Below, piece after piece: positions 57,501 through 64,000 of a stretch of 64,000 bases of DNA (positions are counted from its first letter, which is position 1; the number at the start of each line of letters is the position of its first letter). The position numbers were made by a program, and so were the translations under genes. The notes beneath the pieces were generated by a model. That model was not told the origin of the DNA and did not search any database. It saw nothing but the letters and a program-made list of their open reading frames with translations. The DNA comes from Nocardioides kongjuensis. Its GTDB lineage: Bacteria > Actinomycetota > Actinomycetes > Propionibacteriales > Nocardioidaceae. The stretch spans positions 496,001 to 560,000 of the forward strand of contig NZ_JACCBF010000001.1 in the NCBI RefSeq assembly GCF_013409625.1, in the 5' to 3' direction.

Positions 57501-59833
57501 GTCAGCGGCCCCTGCTCACGGCGAGCGGGACCGACGTGGTGAGCCTCGCCGCCGGCAACACCGTCGCGGGCCTGACCATCGACCCGTCCGGGACCAGCAG
57601 CGGTGTCGCCGGCGGAGCCGGTGACGTGGGCGGCGTGCTCAGGAACCTGCGCGTCATCGACACCGGCACCGCCGGTACGAAGGCCGCTGTCTCCCTGGTG
57701 AGCACGACGGGTGCCTACTCGATCCAGGACGTGGTCATCGACGACACCGCGACCTCCGGGTCGGGCGGGGCCGCCGGCCTCCTGCTGCAGGACACCGGCG
57801 CCGTCACCGTCCAGACCACCGACGTACGCACCAAGGGCGGCCCAGCCGTCGATGCCACCAACGCGGGCGGTTCGACCCTCTCCTTCGGCGAGGTGACGTC
57901 GACGGGCAGCGCCACGAAGGGCATCAACCTCGACGGCCTCGGCACCGGCACCTTCAGCGCCAGCAGCGGATCCGTCTCCGGCTCCCAGGTCATGGCGTTC
58001 GACGTCAACGCCGGCAGCGGTGCGATCACCTACCCCGGCCCGATCACCGACGGGACGGGTGGCACCCTCGAGGTGACCGGACGCACCGGCGGCACGATCA
58101 CCCTCAGCGGCTCGCTCACCGACGGCGCGGACGCCGGCGGCGGCATCGCCCTCAGCGGCAACACCGGCGGCACCACCGTCCTCAGCGGCGCGGCCAAGAC
58201 GTTCAGCACGGGTGCGAGCACCGCGGTGTCGATGACCTCCAGCGGCGCCCACACGCTCACCATCAGCGGCGGCGGCCTCGCCGTGACCACCACCACCGGT
58301 GACGGCATCCGGGCGGCCTCCAGCGGCACGATCACCGTGACCGGCACCGGCAACACGATCAGCTCGGGCGCAGGTCGTGCCCTGTGGGTCACGTCCACCG
58401 GCATCGGCGCCTCCGGCCTGACCTTCGCCCGGATCGACTCCACCGGTGGCGCCGGCGGCATCCTGCTCGCCGACACCGGGAGCGCCGGATCGCTCACCGT
58501 CACCGGCACCGGCGGCACGTGCACCGCGGCGAACACCAGCGGGTGCACCGGCGGCACGATCAGCGGCAGCACCGGCGCCGACAGCTCGAGCAGCACCCCC
58601 GACGGTGCCGGCGTCGTCCTGAGCAACACGAAGGCGCCGTCGCTGACCCGGATGTGGATCCACGACCACAGCAACTACGCGATCCGCGGGTCCGGCGTCT
58701 CCGGCCTGACCCTCGCCAACAGCGTGGTCAACGGGACCAACGGGACCACCGGAGCAACGCCGTACGACGACTCGGCGATCCTGCTGCAGAACGCCACGGG
58801 CGCGGTCTCGGTCACCGACACCCACGTCAGCGGCGGCGTCGAGGACGGCCTGCGCGTCGACAACACGAGCGGCTCGGTCACCCTGACCGTCGACCACGTC
58901 ACGTTCGGTGCCAACGGCGCGTTCACCGCCAACGACGCCCTGTCGATCATCACCGAGCCGGGCGCGGGCGCAGTGGACGCCACGGTCACCGCCAACACGT
59001 TCAGCAGTGCTGCCGGCGACCTGCTCGGCGTCGACCTCAACGGCGCCGGGACGTCGTCCCTGACGGTCACCGGCAACACCCTCTCGAACAGCCACCCGGC
59101 GATCGCCACCGGCGGCGGTGGCGTGTCGATCTTCCAGAGCGGCACCGGTGGCAACGCGACGATGGACGTCGAGAACAACACCTTCCGCGACGCCGTCGGG
59201 CCGGGTGTGCTGATCGTCAAGCGGGTCGGCAACGCCGTCCAGCAGGGCCTGTTCAAGAACAACACCATCGGTGTCAGCGGCGTGGCCAACTCGGGCTCGG
59301 CCGAGGGATCGGCGCTCAAGCTCCAGCAGATGGGTGGGGGTGTGTCGACCTGGTCGGTCACCGGCAACGCGATCCGGCAGTACAACAACTTCGGCATCGA
59401 GGTGGAGGCCGGCGGTGGGAGCAGCGCACAGTCCGGCTTCGTGAACACCACCGTCACCGGCAACACGGTGGCCGAGCCCGGCACGACGCCCGGCACTCTG
59501 GCGATCGCGAAGAACGGCATCCACTACAACATCGGCACCCAGATCGGCGACACCTTCACCGCCTGCGCCGACATCCGGACCAACGACGTCGCGGCGAGCG
59601 GGTTCGACCAGGCCGGCCTGGCGTCGACGTACGACATCCGAGTGCGGCAGCGCCAGGCGACCACCATCCAGCTCCCGGGCTACACCGGAGCGGCGGGGGA
59701 CACCACCGCGGTGCAGACCTTCCTGGTGGCCGACAACCCGACCGGTGGACCGACCGCCGCGGCGAGCAGCACGTTCCCCACGGGCGCTGGCTTCGTGAAC
59801 GTCGCGTCCTGCCCCGCCCCGGCGGTCCCATGA
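54542..59833 (+). CDS. Giant secreted surface protein: RTX-like repeats, cadherin-like repeats, beta-helix
   Basis: This 1763-residue protein has a signal peptide (about 1-34, ending A-T-A-V-A) and about 14 RTX-type calcium-binding nonapeptides of G-G-x-G-x-D-x-L form (about 47-185). Six clear cadherin/VCBS-like repeats of about 90-95 residues follow (about 212-790), plus a seventh diverged one to about 910. A long glycine/serine/threonine-rich right-handed parallel beta-helix (about 910-1760) has repeated strands such as T-V-T-G-N-T. The ATG at 54542 precedes the signal sequence. There is no sortase motif, so attachment is undefined. It starts a five-gene plus-strand series with three tail-collar proteins. 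An adhesin or fibre role is inferred from architecture, with calcium dependence likely. Confidence 0.85.
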   Translation: MSIGRVTTRAVAATSWVGAGVLLVVSALPATAVAPSVPARSACTIAGTPGPDVLVGTSGRDVICGLGGNDRITGGGGDDAISGGPGDDVIDGGAGDDLLWGSSGDDVLRGGGGSDRLYGGTGDDDLRGEAGDDQLHGGPGADDLRGGPGADALYGGRGDDRLDGGPGADDLGCGRGTDAAVDSADDDLGRSCDDDVTPPVTPEPPKVPGAPVALDDTATTDEDTVLELPGSGAGSPVANDTDPDGDPLTVTAVAAPVGGTVALTGGVIRFTPQPDLCGAGAGRFDYTVGDGTGRTDLGRVTVDITCQPDDPTAVDDVATVGEDAPATTVGVLANDDDVDGDPLIIASVTQPGDGAVVVTGGGTGLTYQPDADFCTDPPGTSPDTFTYTLAPGGATATVSVHVTCVDDTPVAVADAATVGEDAPATAVDVLANDTDVDGGPKGIVSVTQPGHGTVAITGGGTGLTYRPVADRCTTGPGGVPDTFTYTINGGTTASVAMTVTCVDDLPVAVDDEVTVLEDSGPTQVLVLANDSDADGDSFLVGSVAQPTNGTVALVGGGTALTYTPSANYCNSAPGGTTDTFTYTLAPGGASATVAVTVTCVADAATAVADTATVGEDSGATPVPVLANDLNPDAVSLSITAVTQPLNGTVAITGGGTGLTYAPSANYCNNPPGGAPDTFTYTITGGTTASVAMTVTCVVDPSVAVDDAVTITEDQSGTLTVMVNDQIGDDSPQILSVTQPVNGTATTNGSTVGYSPNANYCNTGGTADTFTYTITGGSTATVSVTVTCVNDAPTVAALTLSAAAVGNTVLVVDDPTDGVPSASGPRKTTTADLLSGAGDVETPGLVTVVADTVSTTQGGSVTLQADGDFVYTPPAGCISTDTFSYQVTDNDPDGAATGTGTVTVPVSGCVWYVANDGPGNSGTSTAPFDTLAQAQVASGTDQTIYVDAGDGTSTGYAAGIALKADQRLLGEAEDLVVGGVTLSAGVAGQRPLLTASGTDVVSLAAGNTVAGLTIDPSGTSSGVAGGAGDVGGVLRNLRVIDTGTAGTKAAVSLVSTTGAYSIQDVVIDDTATSGSGGAAGLLLQDTGAVTVQTTDVRTKGGPAVDATNAGGSTLSFGEVTSTGSATKGINLDGLGTGTFSASSGSVSGSQVMAFDVNAGSGAITYPGPITDGTGGTLEVTGRTGGTITLSGSLTDGADAGGGIALSGNTGGTTVLSGAAKTFSTGASTAVSMTSSGAHTLTISGGGLAVTTTTGDGIRAASSGTITVTGTGNTISSGAGRALWVTSTGIGASGLTFARIDSTGGAGGILLADTGSAGSLTVTGTGGTCTAANTSGCTGGTISGSTGADSSSSTPDGAGVVLSNTKAPSLTRMWIHDHSNYAIRGSGVSGLTLANSVVNGTNGTTGATPYDDSAILLQNATGAVSVTDTHVSGGVEDGLRVDNTSGSVTLTVDHVTFGANGAFTANDALSIITEPGAGAVDATVTANTFSSAAGDLLGVDLNGAGTSSLTVTGNTLSNSHPAIATGGGGVSIFQSGTGGNATMDVENNTFRDAVGPGVLIVKRVGNAVQQGLFKNNTIGVSGVANSGSAEGSALKLQQMGGGVSTWSVTGNAIRQYNNFGIEVEAGGGSSAQSGFVNTTVTGNTVAEPGTTPGTLAIAKNGIHYNIGTQIGDTFTACADIRTNDVAASGFDQAGLASTYDIRVRQRQATTIQLPGYTGAAGDTTAVQTFLVADNPTGGPTAAASSTFPTGAGFVNVASCPAPAVP
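55175..57270 (+). repeat. Tandem repeats of about 280 bp encoding cadherin-like domains
   Basis: Units begin near 55175, 55480, 55770, 56060, 56350 and 56645, with a degenerate last unit to 57270. Each encodes a D-D-x-V-T-V-x-E-D start, L-A-N-D, a V-T-Q-P-x-N-G-T-V segment, G-G-G-T-G-L-T-Y-x-P, then D-T-F-T-Y-T and a V-T-V-T-C end. Most units carry two cysteines at fixed places. Confidence 0.8.
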
Positions 59834-59881
59834 GCCGCCGGCTGTTCCCCGCCCACCGCCCCACGACCGCCAGGAGGCCCC

Positions 59882-60382
59882 GTGGCTGAGCCCTTCCTCT
59901 CCGAGATCCGGCTGATGTCGTTCAACTTCCCGCCCAAGGGCTGGGCGTTGTGCAACGGCCAGTTCCTGCCGATCAACCAGAACCAGGCACTGTTCTCGTT
60001 GCTCGGCACCTCCTACGGCGGCAACGGCCAGACCACCTTCGCCCTGCCGGACCTGCGCGGCCGCGTGCCGATCCACACGGGCAACGGGTTCTTCATCGGG
60101 CAGGCGGGCGGCCAGGAGTTCCACACCGTGACCGCCAACGAGCTCCCGGCCCACACCCACGCGGTCCGGGTCTCGGCCACCGCGACCGGGGGCACGGCCA
60201 GCCCGGCCGGCGCGTACCTGGGCGGCGCCAACAACGCCTACCGCTCGGGCCCGGCGTCGACGACCCTGAACCCGGCGTCCGTGACGTCCGTCGGTGGCAG
60301 CCAGCCGCACGAGAACCGTCAACCGTTCCTGACCCTGAGCTTCTGCATCGCGCTCCAGGGCATCTTCCCGAGCCAGACCTAG
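59882..60382 (+). CDS. Tail-collar domain protein (MdpB/microcystin-dependent type), 1 of 3
   Basis: This 166-residue protein starts at GTG 59882. It has the conserved start E-P-F-L-S-E-I-R-L-M-S-F-N-F-P-P-K-G-W-A-L-C-N-G-Q, the F-S-L-L-G-T-S-Y-G-G-N-G segment, the collar H-T-H near 97-99 (P-A-H-T-H-A) and a C-terminal Q-P-F-L-T-L-S-F-C-I-A-L-Q-G-I-F-P. Relatives are phage short-tail-fibre collar proteins and bacterial MdpB. It lies 48 bases after the giant protein gene and is followed closely by two paralogues. No phage morphogenesis genes are nearby. Confidence 0.9.
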   Translation: MAEPFLSEIRLMSFNFPPKGWALCNGQFLPINQNQALFSLLGTSYGGNGQTTFALPDLRGRVPIHTGNGFFIGQAGGQEFHTVTANELPAHTHAVRVSATATGGTASPAGAYLGGANNAYRSGPASTTLNPASVTSVGGSQPHENRQPFLTLSFCIALQGIFPSQT

Positions 60383-60390
60383 GAGAACCG

Positions 60391-60915
60391 GTGGCACAAC
60401 CCTACGTCGGCGAGATCCGGATGTTCGCGGGCAACTTCGCCCCCGCGGGATGGGCGTTCTGCAACGGAGCGCTGCTGCCCATCAGCGAGAACGACGTCCT
60501 GTTCCAGCTGATCGGCACCACCTACGGCGGCGACGGCCAGGAGACCTTCGCACTGCCCAACCTGCAGAGCCGCATCCCGATCCACATGGGCACCAATCCC
60601 ACGACCGGGACCACGTACCAGATCGGCGAGGCCGACGGCGTCGAGACGGTCACCCTGAGCACGCAACAGATCCCGTCGCACACGCACGCGCTGACCGCCG
60701 TGGGCGGCCAGCCCGGCAACCAGGTGTCCCCGGTCGGCAACCTGCCCGCGATGTCGCTCAACGTCGTCCCGTTCATCAACGACGTACCCACCGCCGGCTT
60801 CGCAGCGGGGGCGATCGACCCGGTGGGCGGTTCCCAGCCGCACGAGAACATGCAGCCGTTCCTGTGCGTGAGCTTCATCATCTCCCTGTTCGGCATCTTC
60901 CCGAGCCAGACCTGA
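60391..60915 (+). CDS. Tail-collar domain protein, 2 of 3
   Basis: This 174-residue paralogue starts at GTG 60391 behind an AGGAGAA ribosome site, eight bases after the first copy. It keeps the Y-V-G-E-I-R-M-F-A-G-N-F-A-P-A-G-W-A-F-C-N-G core, P-S-H-T-H-A and Q-P-F-L-C-V-S-F-I-I-S-L-F-G-I-F-P-S-Q-T, the same terminal P-S-Q-T as copy 1. The central insertion between the collar and the end differs strongly among the three, suggesting that each makes a distinct subunit or tip of a heterotrimer. The core identity was read by eye. Confidence 0.9.
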   Translation: MAQPYVGEIRMFAGNFAPAGWAFCNGALLPISENDVLFQLIGTTYGGDGQETFALPNLQSRIPIHMGTNPTTGTTYQIGEADGVETVTLSTQQIPSHTHALTAVGGQPGNQVSPVGNLPAMSLNVVPFINDVPTAGFAAGAIDPVGGSQPHENMQPFLCVSFIISLFGIFPSQT

Positions 60916-60924
60916 GGACGGACC

Positions 60925-61452
60925 ATGGCCGACCCCTTCGTTGCGGAGATCCGCATCTTCCCCTTCAACTTCGCCCCCAAGGGCTGGGCACTCTGCGACG
61001 GTCAGCTGATGCCGATCTCCCAGAACACGGCCCTGTTCTCGCTGCTCGGCACGATGTACGGCGGCGACGGGAAGTCGACCTTCGCGCTGCCGAACCTGCA
61101 GGGCGCGGCGCCGCTGGGTCAGGGGCAGGGCCCGGGCCTCTCCGAGCGGTTCATCGGCGAGATCTCGGGGTCGGAGACGGTCACCCTGATCCAGTCCGAG
61201 ATCCCCGTGCACACCCACGCCCTGCGCGCCGACACGGCCGACCTCGCTGACACCAGCACGCCGAACCCGAACGCCTCGTTCGCCCTGTCCTCGGGTGGCA
61301 CGCTCTACCAGAGCGCCCCGACCGGGACCGACGCACTCGCCCTCTCGGCGCTGTCCGTCGCCGGCGGTTCGCTGCCCCACAACAACATGCAGCCCTACCT
61401 GACGTTCAACTTCTGCATCGCGCTCCAGGGCGTGTTCCCGCCGCGCGGATGA
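60925..61452 (+). CDS. Tail-collar domain protein, 3 of 3
   Basis: This 175-residue third paralogue starts at ATG 60925, nine bases after copy 2. It has the core A-E-I-R-I-F-P-F-N-F-A-P-K-G-W-A-L-C-D-G, T-M-Y-G-G-D-G, P-V-H-T-H-A and the end Q-P-Y-L-T-F-N-F-C-I-A-L-Q-G-V-F-P. It is closer to copy 1 in the start and end. The downstream acetyltransferase begins seven bases after its stop, so all three and the acetyltransferase are likely one operon. Confidence 0.9.
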   Translation: MADPFVAEIRIFPFNFAPKGWALCDGQLMPISQNTALFSLLGTMYGGDGKSTFALPNLQGAAPLGQGQGPGLSERFIGEISGSETVTLIQSEIPVHTHALRADTADLADTSTPNPNASFALSSGGTLYQSAPTGTDALALSALSVAGGSLPHNNMQPYLTFNFCIALQGVFPPRG

Positions 61453-61459
61453 GGCCGCG

Positions 61460-62287
61460 ATGACGACCCTGACCGTGCACGGCCGGACCGTTCGGCTGCG
61501 GCCGGCGACAGCAGCGGACACCACGCTGCTGGTCGAGGTGTACGCCGCCAGCCGGGCCGACGAGCTGGACCGGGCGACCTGGCAGCCTGGTCAGCGCGAG
61601 GCGTTCGAGCGGATGCAGTTCGACCTCCAGGACCGGCAGTACCGGGCCGCCCACCCGCACGGGTCCTTCGACGTCGTCGAGGTCGACGGCCACCCGGCCG
61701 GCCGGCTCTACCTGTCGGACCCGTCCGAGAGTGACGACGACATCCGGATCGTCGACATCGCCCTCCTGCCGGCCTTCCAGCGCCAGGGGATCGGTGGCGC
61801 GCTGGTGCGCGCGGTGACCGACCGGGCCGCGGCCGAGGGCCGGACCGTCAGCCTGCACGTCGAGACCGGCCACCGGGCGAGCGGTCTCTACGAGCGGCTC
61901 GGGTTCCGGCAGGTCGAGGACCGGGGGATCCGCCGGCTCCTCGAGTGGCGCTCAGGCGAAGACGGCCTGGTAGCGCAGGCCCTCGGCGTCGCCGCCGACG
62001 GGGACCAGGAACAGCGCGACCGCGCCGAGGCCGGCGTGACTGAGCTCGCGGGTGCCCTGGCCGAGCGCGGGCTGCGCCGGCCCCGCGAAGACCAGCGAGA
62101 ACTGGCGTCGCGGGGTGCCATCCGGGCCGGGACCTCCCAGCTCCGCACCGAGCGTGGCCTCGGCGAGCGTGAGGGTGACCTCGGCGCCGTCCTCGACCAC
62201 CGTGCTGAAGGGCTCGCCCACGAGGCCGGAGAAGTCGTCGAAGTCCAACCACGCAGTCATGAAGCCAGCCTAGGAGAACGTCGATGA
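61460..62287 (+). CDS. GNAT acetyltransferase with a long antisense-overlapping tail
   Basis: A normal GNAT domain occupies about residues 1-165 (nt 61460-61955), with the acetyl-CoA loop R-Q-G-I-G-G-A-L near 112-119 and the C-terminal Y-E-R-L-G-F-R-Q-V. The frame then runs on without a stop for 110 residues across the whole minus-strand gene at 61952-62260, ending at TGA 62285-62287, which overlaps the start of the next gene (ATGA). That tail is charged and low in hydrophobics and looks like antisense reading, so the functional protein may need only the first 165 residues. A GNAT gene next to collar proteins suggests modification of cassette subunits. Confidence 0.75.
   Translation: MTTLTVHGRTVRLRPATAADTTLLVEVYAASRADELDRATWQPGQREAFERMQFDLQDRQYRAAHPHGSFDVVEVDGHPAGRLYLSDPSESDDDIRIVDIALLPAFQRQGIGGALVRAVTDRAAAEGRTVSLHVETGHRASGLYERLGFRQVEDRGIRRLLEWRSGEDGLVAQALGVAADGDQEQRDRAEAGVTELAGALAERGLRRPREDQRELASRGAIRAGTSQLRTERGLGEREGDLGAVLDHRAEGLAHEAGEVVEVQPRSHEASLGERR
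61952..62260 (-). CDS. Small beta-rich protein nested antisense within the GNAT frame
   Basis: This 102-residue protein contains W-L-D-F-D-D-F, a C-terminal F-S-L-V-F-A-G-P, G-Q-G-T and A-L-F-L-V-P-V-G-G-D-A-E-G-L-R-Y-Q-A-V-F. The same order (F-E-L-T-F, G-Q-G-T-Y, L-F-L-V-P-T, R-Y-R-A-T) occurs in the gene at 62284, so the two are related; I believe they fall in a DUF6916-like family. Real coding is supported by this homology. The gene is fully embedded antisense in the acetyltransferase frame. Confidence 0.7.
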   Translation of the reverse strand: MTAWLDFDDFSGLVGEPFSTVVEDGAEVTLTLAEATLGAELGGPGPDGTPRRQFSLVFAGPAQPALGQGTRELSHAGLGAVALFLVPVGGDAEGLRYQAVFA

Positions 62288-62718
62288 CCGAGCTGACCCG
62301 CCGTACCGTCCTCGGTGCGACCGCCACCGGAGTCGCCGTGGCCGCCGTCGGCATCACGCTTCCGCCGGCCGGTGCCGCCCCGGACCTGGTGGTCGCGCCG
62401 GCCGAGGTCGCCGAGCGCGCGATCACCCGCGACGCGAAGCTCTACCGCCGCAAGCGATTCACGAAGCACCGCAAGGCGCGGTTCACCGTGTCCGGGCCGG
62501 GTGTGCGGCTGAAGATGAAGCTGGTCGACATCTCGAACATCCCGCTCGTGACCAAGGGCTCCAACCGCAGCTTCGAGCTCACCTTCACCACGAAGAGGCC
62601 GGGACCGGGCCAGGGGACCTACTCCGTGAAGCGCCGCAAGTTCCGGCGTACCTCGCTGTTCCTCGTCCCCACCGACGCCTCGCACCGGCGCTACCGGGCC
62701 ACCATCAACAACCGCTGA
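62284..62718 (+). CDS. Tat-exported small protein related to the nested antisense gene product
   Basis: This 144-residue protein has a twin-arginine signal: T-R-R-T-V-L-G-A-T near 5-13 and a hydrophobic stretch ending P-A-G-A-A. The mature part is very basic (K-L-Y-R-R-K-R-F-T-K-H-R-K) followed by a beta domain matching the 61952-62260 product at the C-terminus. It is the last gene of the cassette and would be exported in folded state, possibly to bind the acidic, calcium-loaded giant protein; that interaction is speculative. The start overlaps the long acetyltransferase frame (ATGA). Confidence 0.7.
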   Translation: MTELTRRTVLGATATGVAVAAVGITLPPAGAAPDLVVAPAEVAERAITRDAKLYRRKRFTKHRKARFTVSGPGVRLKMKLVDISNIPLVTKGSNRSFELTFTTKRPGPGQGTYSVKRRKFRRTSLFLVPTDASHRRYRATINNR

Positions 62719-62754
62719 GTGGGTGTCGCGCGCGCTGACCACTAGCCTTGGTGG

Positions 62755-63540
62755 GTGAGCACCCGGGCCCAGCAGTACGACGCCACGGTCCGCGGCCGTG
62801 AGCAGGTCACCCCGCACCTCGTGCGGCTGACGCTCGACGTGCCCGGCTTCACCTCGACCGGCATCGCCGACGAGTGGGTCGGCCTGGTCGTGCCCGGCCA
62901 GTTCCAGAGCCGCTACTACACGGTGCGCTCGTTCGAGGCCGGGCAGATGGTGCTCGACGTCGTCGTCCACGACGTCGGCCTGGTGACCGAGTGGGCCTCG
63001 GGCCGCTCGGGCGACGTGGTCGGCCAGCAGGTCGTGCTCACCGAGGCCAAGGGATCCTTCCTGCCGCCCGACGACGCTGCCTGGCTGCTGCTCGTCGGCG
63101 ACCTCACCGCGCTGCCGGCCATGGCCCGGATCGCCGCCGAGCACGGTGACCGGCTGCCGGTGCGGATCCACGCCGAGGTGCCGGCCGACTCGCGGATCGA
63201 GGACTACTTCCCCGCGGGCGTCGACGTCACCTGGCTGCCGCTCGGTGACGAGAGCCGCCTGGCCGAGGTGGTCGAGGGGATCGACTGGCCCGAGGGCGAG
63301 GGCTACTTCTGGATGGCGGGGGAGTCCGCGCAGATGCGGGCGATCCGCAAGCACCTGATGCGGGAGCGCAAGCTCCCGAGCACCCACTACGACGTCATGG
63401 GCTACTGGCGCTCGGTCGCGAAGCGCCAGCCCCGTGCCGTCGACCCCGGCCCGATCTGGCGGGCCGGCAAGGCCGCGGGGAAGTCCGACGAGGAGATCTG
63501 GGCCGACTACGACGCCGCGCAGGCAGGAGCTGAGCAGTGA
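62755..63540 (+). CDS. Siderophore-interacting protein (ferric-chelate reductase)
   Basis: This 261-residue FAD-dependent reductase of the ViuB/SIP family frees iron from siderophores. It has the FAD motif R-Y-Y-T-V-R-S near 46-52 (variant of R-x-Y-T-x-R), V-L-D-V-V-V-H, the G-K/R-G-S-F segment (E-A-K-G-S-F) and the NAD-binding part L-L-V-G-D-L-T-A-L-P-A-M-A-R-I (about 113-127), with a C-terminal Y-W-R near 221. It starts at GTG 62755. The stop overlaps the era GTG (GTGA). No iron box was seen in the 36 bases upstream, so it may be constitutive or coupled to era. Confidence 0.9.
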   Translation: MSTRAQQYDATVRGREQVTPHLVRLTLDVPGFTSTGIADEWVGLVVPGQFQSRYYTVRSFEAGQMVLDVVVHDVGLVTEWASGRSGDVVGQQVVLTEAKGSFLPPDDAAWLLLVGDLTALPAMARIAAEHGDRLPVRIHAEVPADSRIEDYFPAGVDVTWLPLGDESRLAEVVEGIDWPEGEGYFWMAGESAQMRAIRKHLMRERKLPSTHYDVMGYWRSVAKRQPRAVDPGPIWRAGKAAGKSDEEIWADYDAAQAGAEQ

Positions 63541-64000
63541 CCGACCAGCACGAGCCGGAGCAGCACGAGCCCGACGACCTCGAGGACGATCTCGAGGACG
63601 ACGAGGACTTCGACGACGAGTTCGACGAGGACTTCGGCGCCCTCCCGCCGCCGGCCGCGCCGGTGTTCGGGCTGGGCGACGTGCCCGACGGCTACCGCAG
63701 CGGGTTCGCCTGCTTCGTCGGACGCCCCAACGTCGGCAAGTCCACGCTGACCAACGCACTCGTCGGGCAGAAGATCGTGATCACCTCCGACAAGCCGCAG
63801 ACCACCCGCACCGTGGTCCGCGGCATCGTGCACCGCCCCGACGGCCAGCTGGTGCTCGTCGACACCCCCGGCCTCCACCGCCCCCGCACCCTGCTCGGCG
63901 AGCGCCTCAACGACCTGGTGAAGACCACCTGGGCCGAGGTCGACGTCGTCGCCGTCTGCTTCCCCGCGGACGAGAAGATCGGCCCCGGCGACAAGTTCCT
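63537..64000 (+). CDS. era: GTPase Era, 3' end cut by window edge
   Basis: The first 154 residues of Era are visible, beginning at GTG 63537. A 45-residue acidic N-terminal extension (many D and E) precedes the GTPase domain: G1 G-R-P-N-V-G-K-S-T near 62-70, switch region Q-T-T-R, and G3 D-T-P-G-L-H near 107-112. Era binds the 16S rRNA 3' end through a KH domain that lies beyond the edge and is essential for ribosome assembly. The acidic extension is typical of actinobacterial Era. It ends the backbone series here. Confidence 0.95.
   Translation, partial: MTDQHEPEQHEPDDLEDDLEDDEDFDDEFDEDFGALPPPAAPVFGLGDVPDGYRSGFACFVGRPNVGKSTLTNALVGQKIVITSDKPQTTRTVVRGIVHRPDGQLVLVDTPGLHRPRTLLGERLNDLVKTTWAEVDVVAVCFPADEKIGPGDKF

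Noticed and set aside
55088..60397. Continuous minus-strand open frame of about 1770 codons opposite the giant protein gene and first collar gene
   Set aside because: It is composed of V-G-D-R-R-G-R type low-complexity sequence without domains and mirrors the codon rhythm of the plus-strand gene; long antisense frames are expected at this GC content.
59882..61452. Three tail-collar genes, considered as a prophage remnant
   Set aside because: No capsid, portal, terminase, tape measure, baseplate, lysin or integrase gene is present, and the genes follow a secreted bacterial surface protein.
62725..62754. Iron box upstream of the siderophore-interacting protein gene
   Set aside because: The 36-base gap contains no TTAGG/CCTAA-type dyad, unlike the clear box at 33394-33412.

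Overview
This is a gene-dense (about 95 percent coding), very GC-rich actinobacterial chromosome segment. The backbone gene order, GTG starts, ATGA/GTGA overlaps and a tuberculostearic-type fatty acid gene pair fit Nocardioides or a close relative in Propionibacteriales. That assignment is inferred from gene content, not from a marker gene. No rRNA, tRNA, CRISPR array, transposase, integrase or plasmid gene was seen.

Backbone. A conserved actinobacterial series runs left to right and is repeatedly opened by other genes: degV (cut by the left edge), comEA, comEC, holA, rpsT (minus strand), lepA, hemW, a DUF3097 gene (minus), hrcA with a CIRCE operator, dnaJ, rsmE, a HIT protein, phoH, ybeY, a CNNM/CBS protein, a catalytically empty cytidine-deaminase-like protein, and era (cut by the right edge).

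Inserted blocks. (1) 1772-2809: an HPP-CBS membrane gene between comEA and comEC. (2) 6872-14094: a small membrane protein, a lacI-kinase pair facing an NCS1 permease-amidohydrolase pair across twin operators, and a PhoD phosphatase with a one-base frameshift in its Tat signal region. (3) 16106-23587: a lactonase-like hydrolase, lipoproteins, a small-molecule kinase, a MOSC protein, an acyl-CoA ligase and an exported intradiol dioxygenase. (4) 24858-33363: a cytidylyltransferase, LicD-methyltransferase fusion and coiled-coil operon; metallo-beta-lactamase and alpha/beta hydrolases; an AraC-controlled divergon; an LtrA protein; and an iron-box-controlled DUF2470 protein. (5) 36583-38525: a winged-helix protein and a GerMN/Gmad2-like lipoprotein. 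(6) 41943-47642: a membrane protein, an UlaG-like hydrolase, a DUF1330 protein and a second permease-amidohydrolase pair behind a TetR-type palindrome. (7) 48200-63540: an ABC exporter with its own two-component system, a tmsA-tmsB pair for 10-methyl fatty acids, a surface-fibre cassette and a siderophore-interacting protein.

Most unusual content. The 54542-62718 cassette holds a 1763-residue secreted protein (RTX-like repeats, six or seven cadherin-like repeats, parallel beta-helix), three tandem tail-collar proteins, an acetyltransferase whose frame encloses an antisense gene, and two related small beta-proteins. Two families of intergenic palindromic repeats also stand out: one at 22537-22650 and 48048-48119, the other at 27175-27239 and 36530-36576. 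No intergenic stretch exceeds 300 bases; the larger ones are described as regulatory, terminator or repeat entries.
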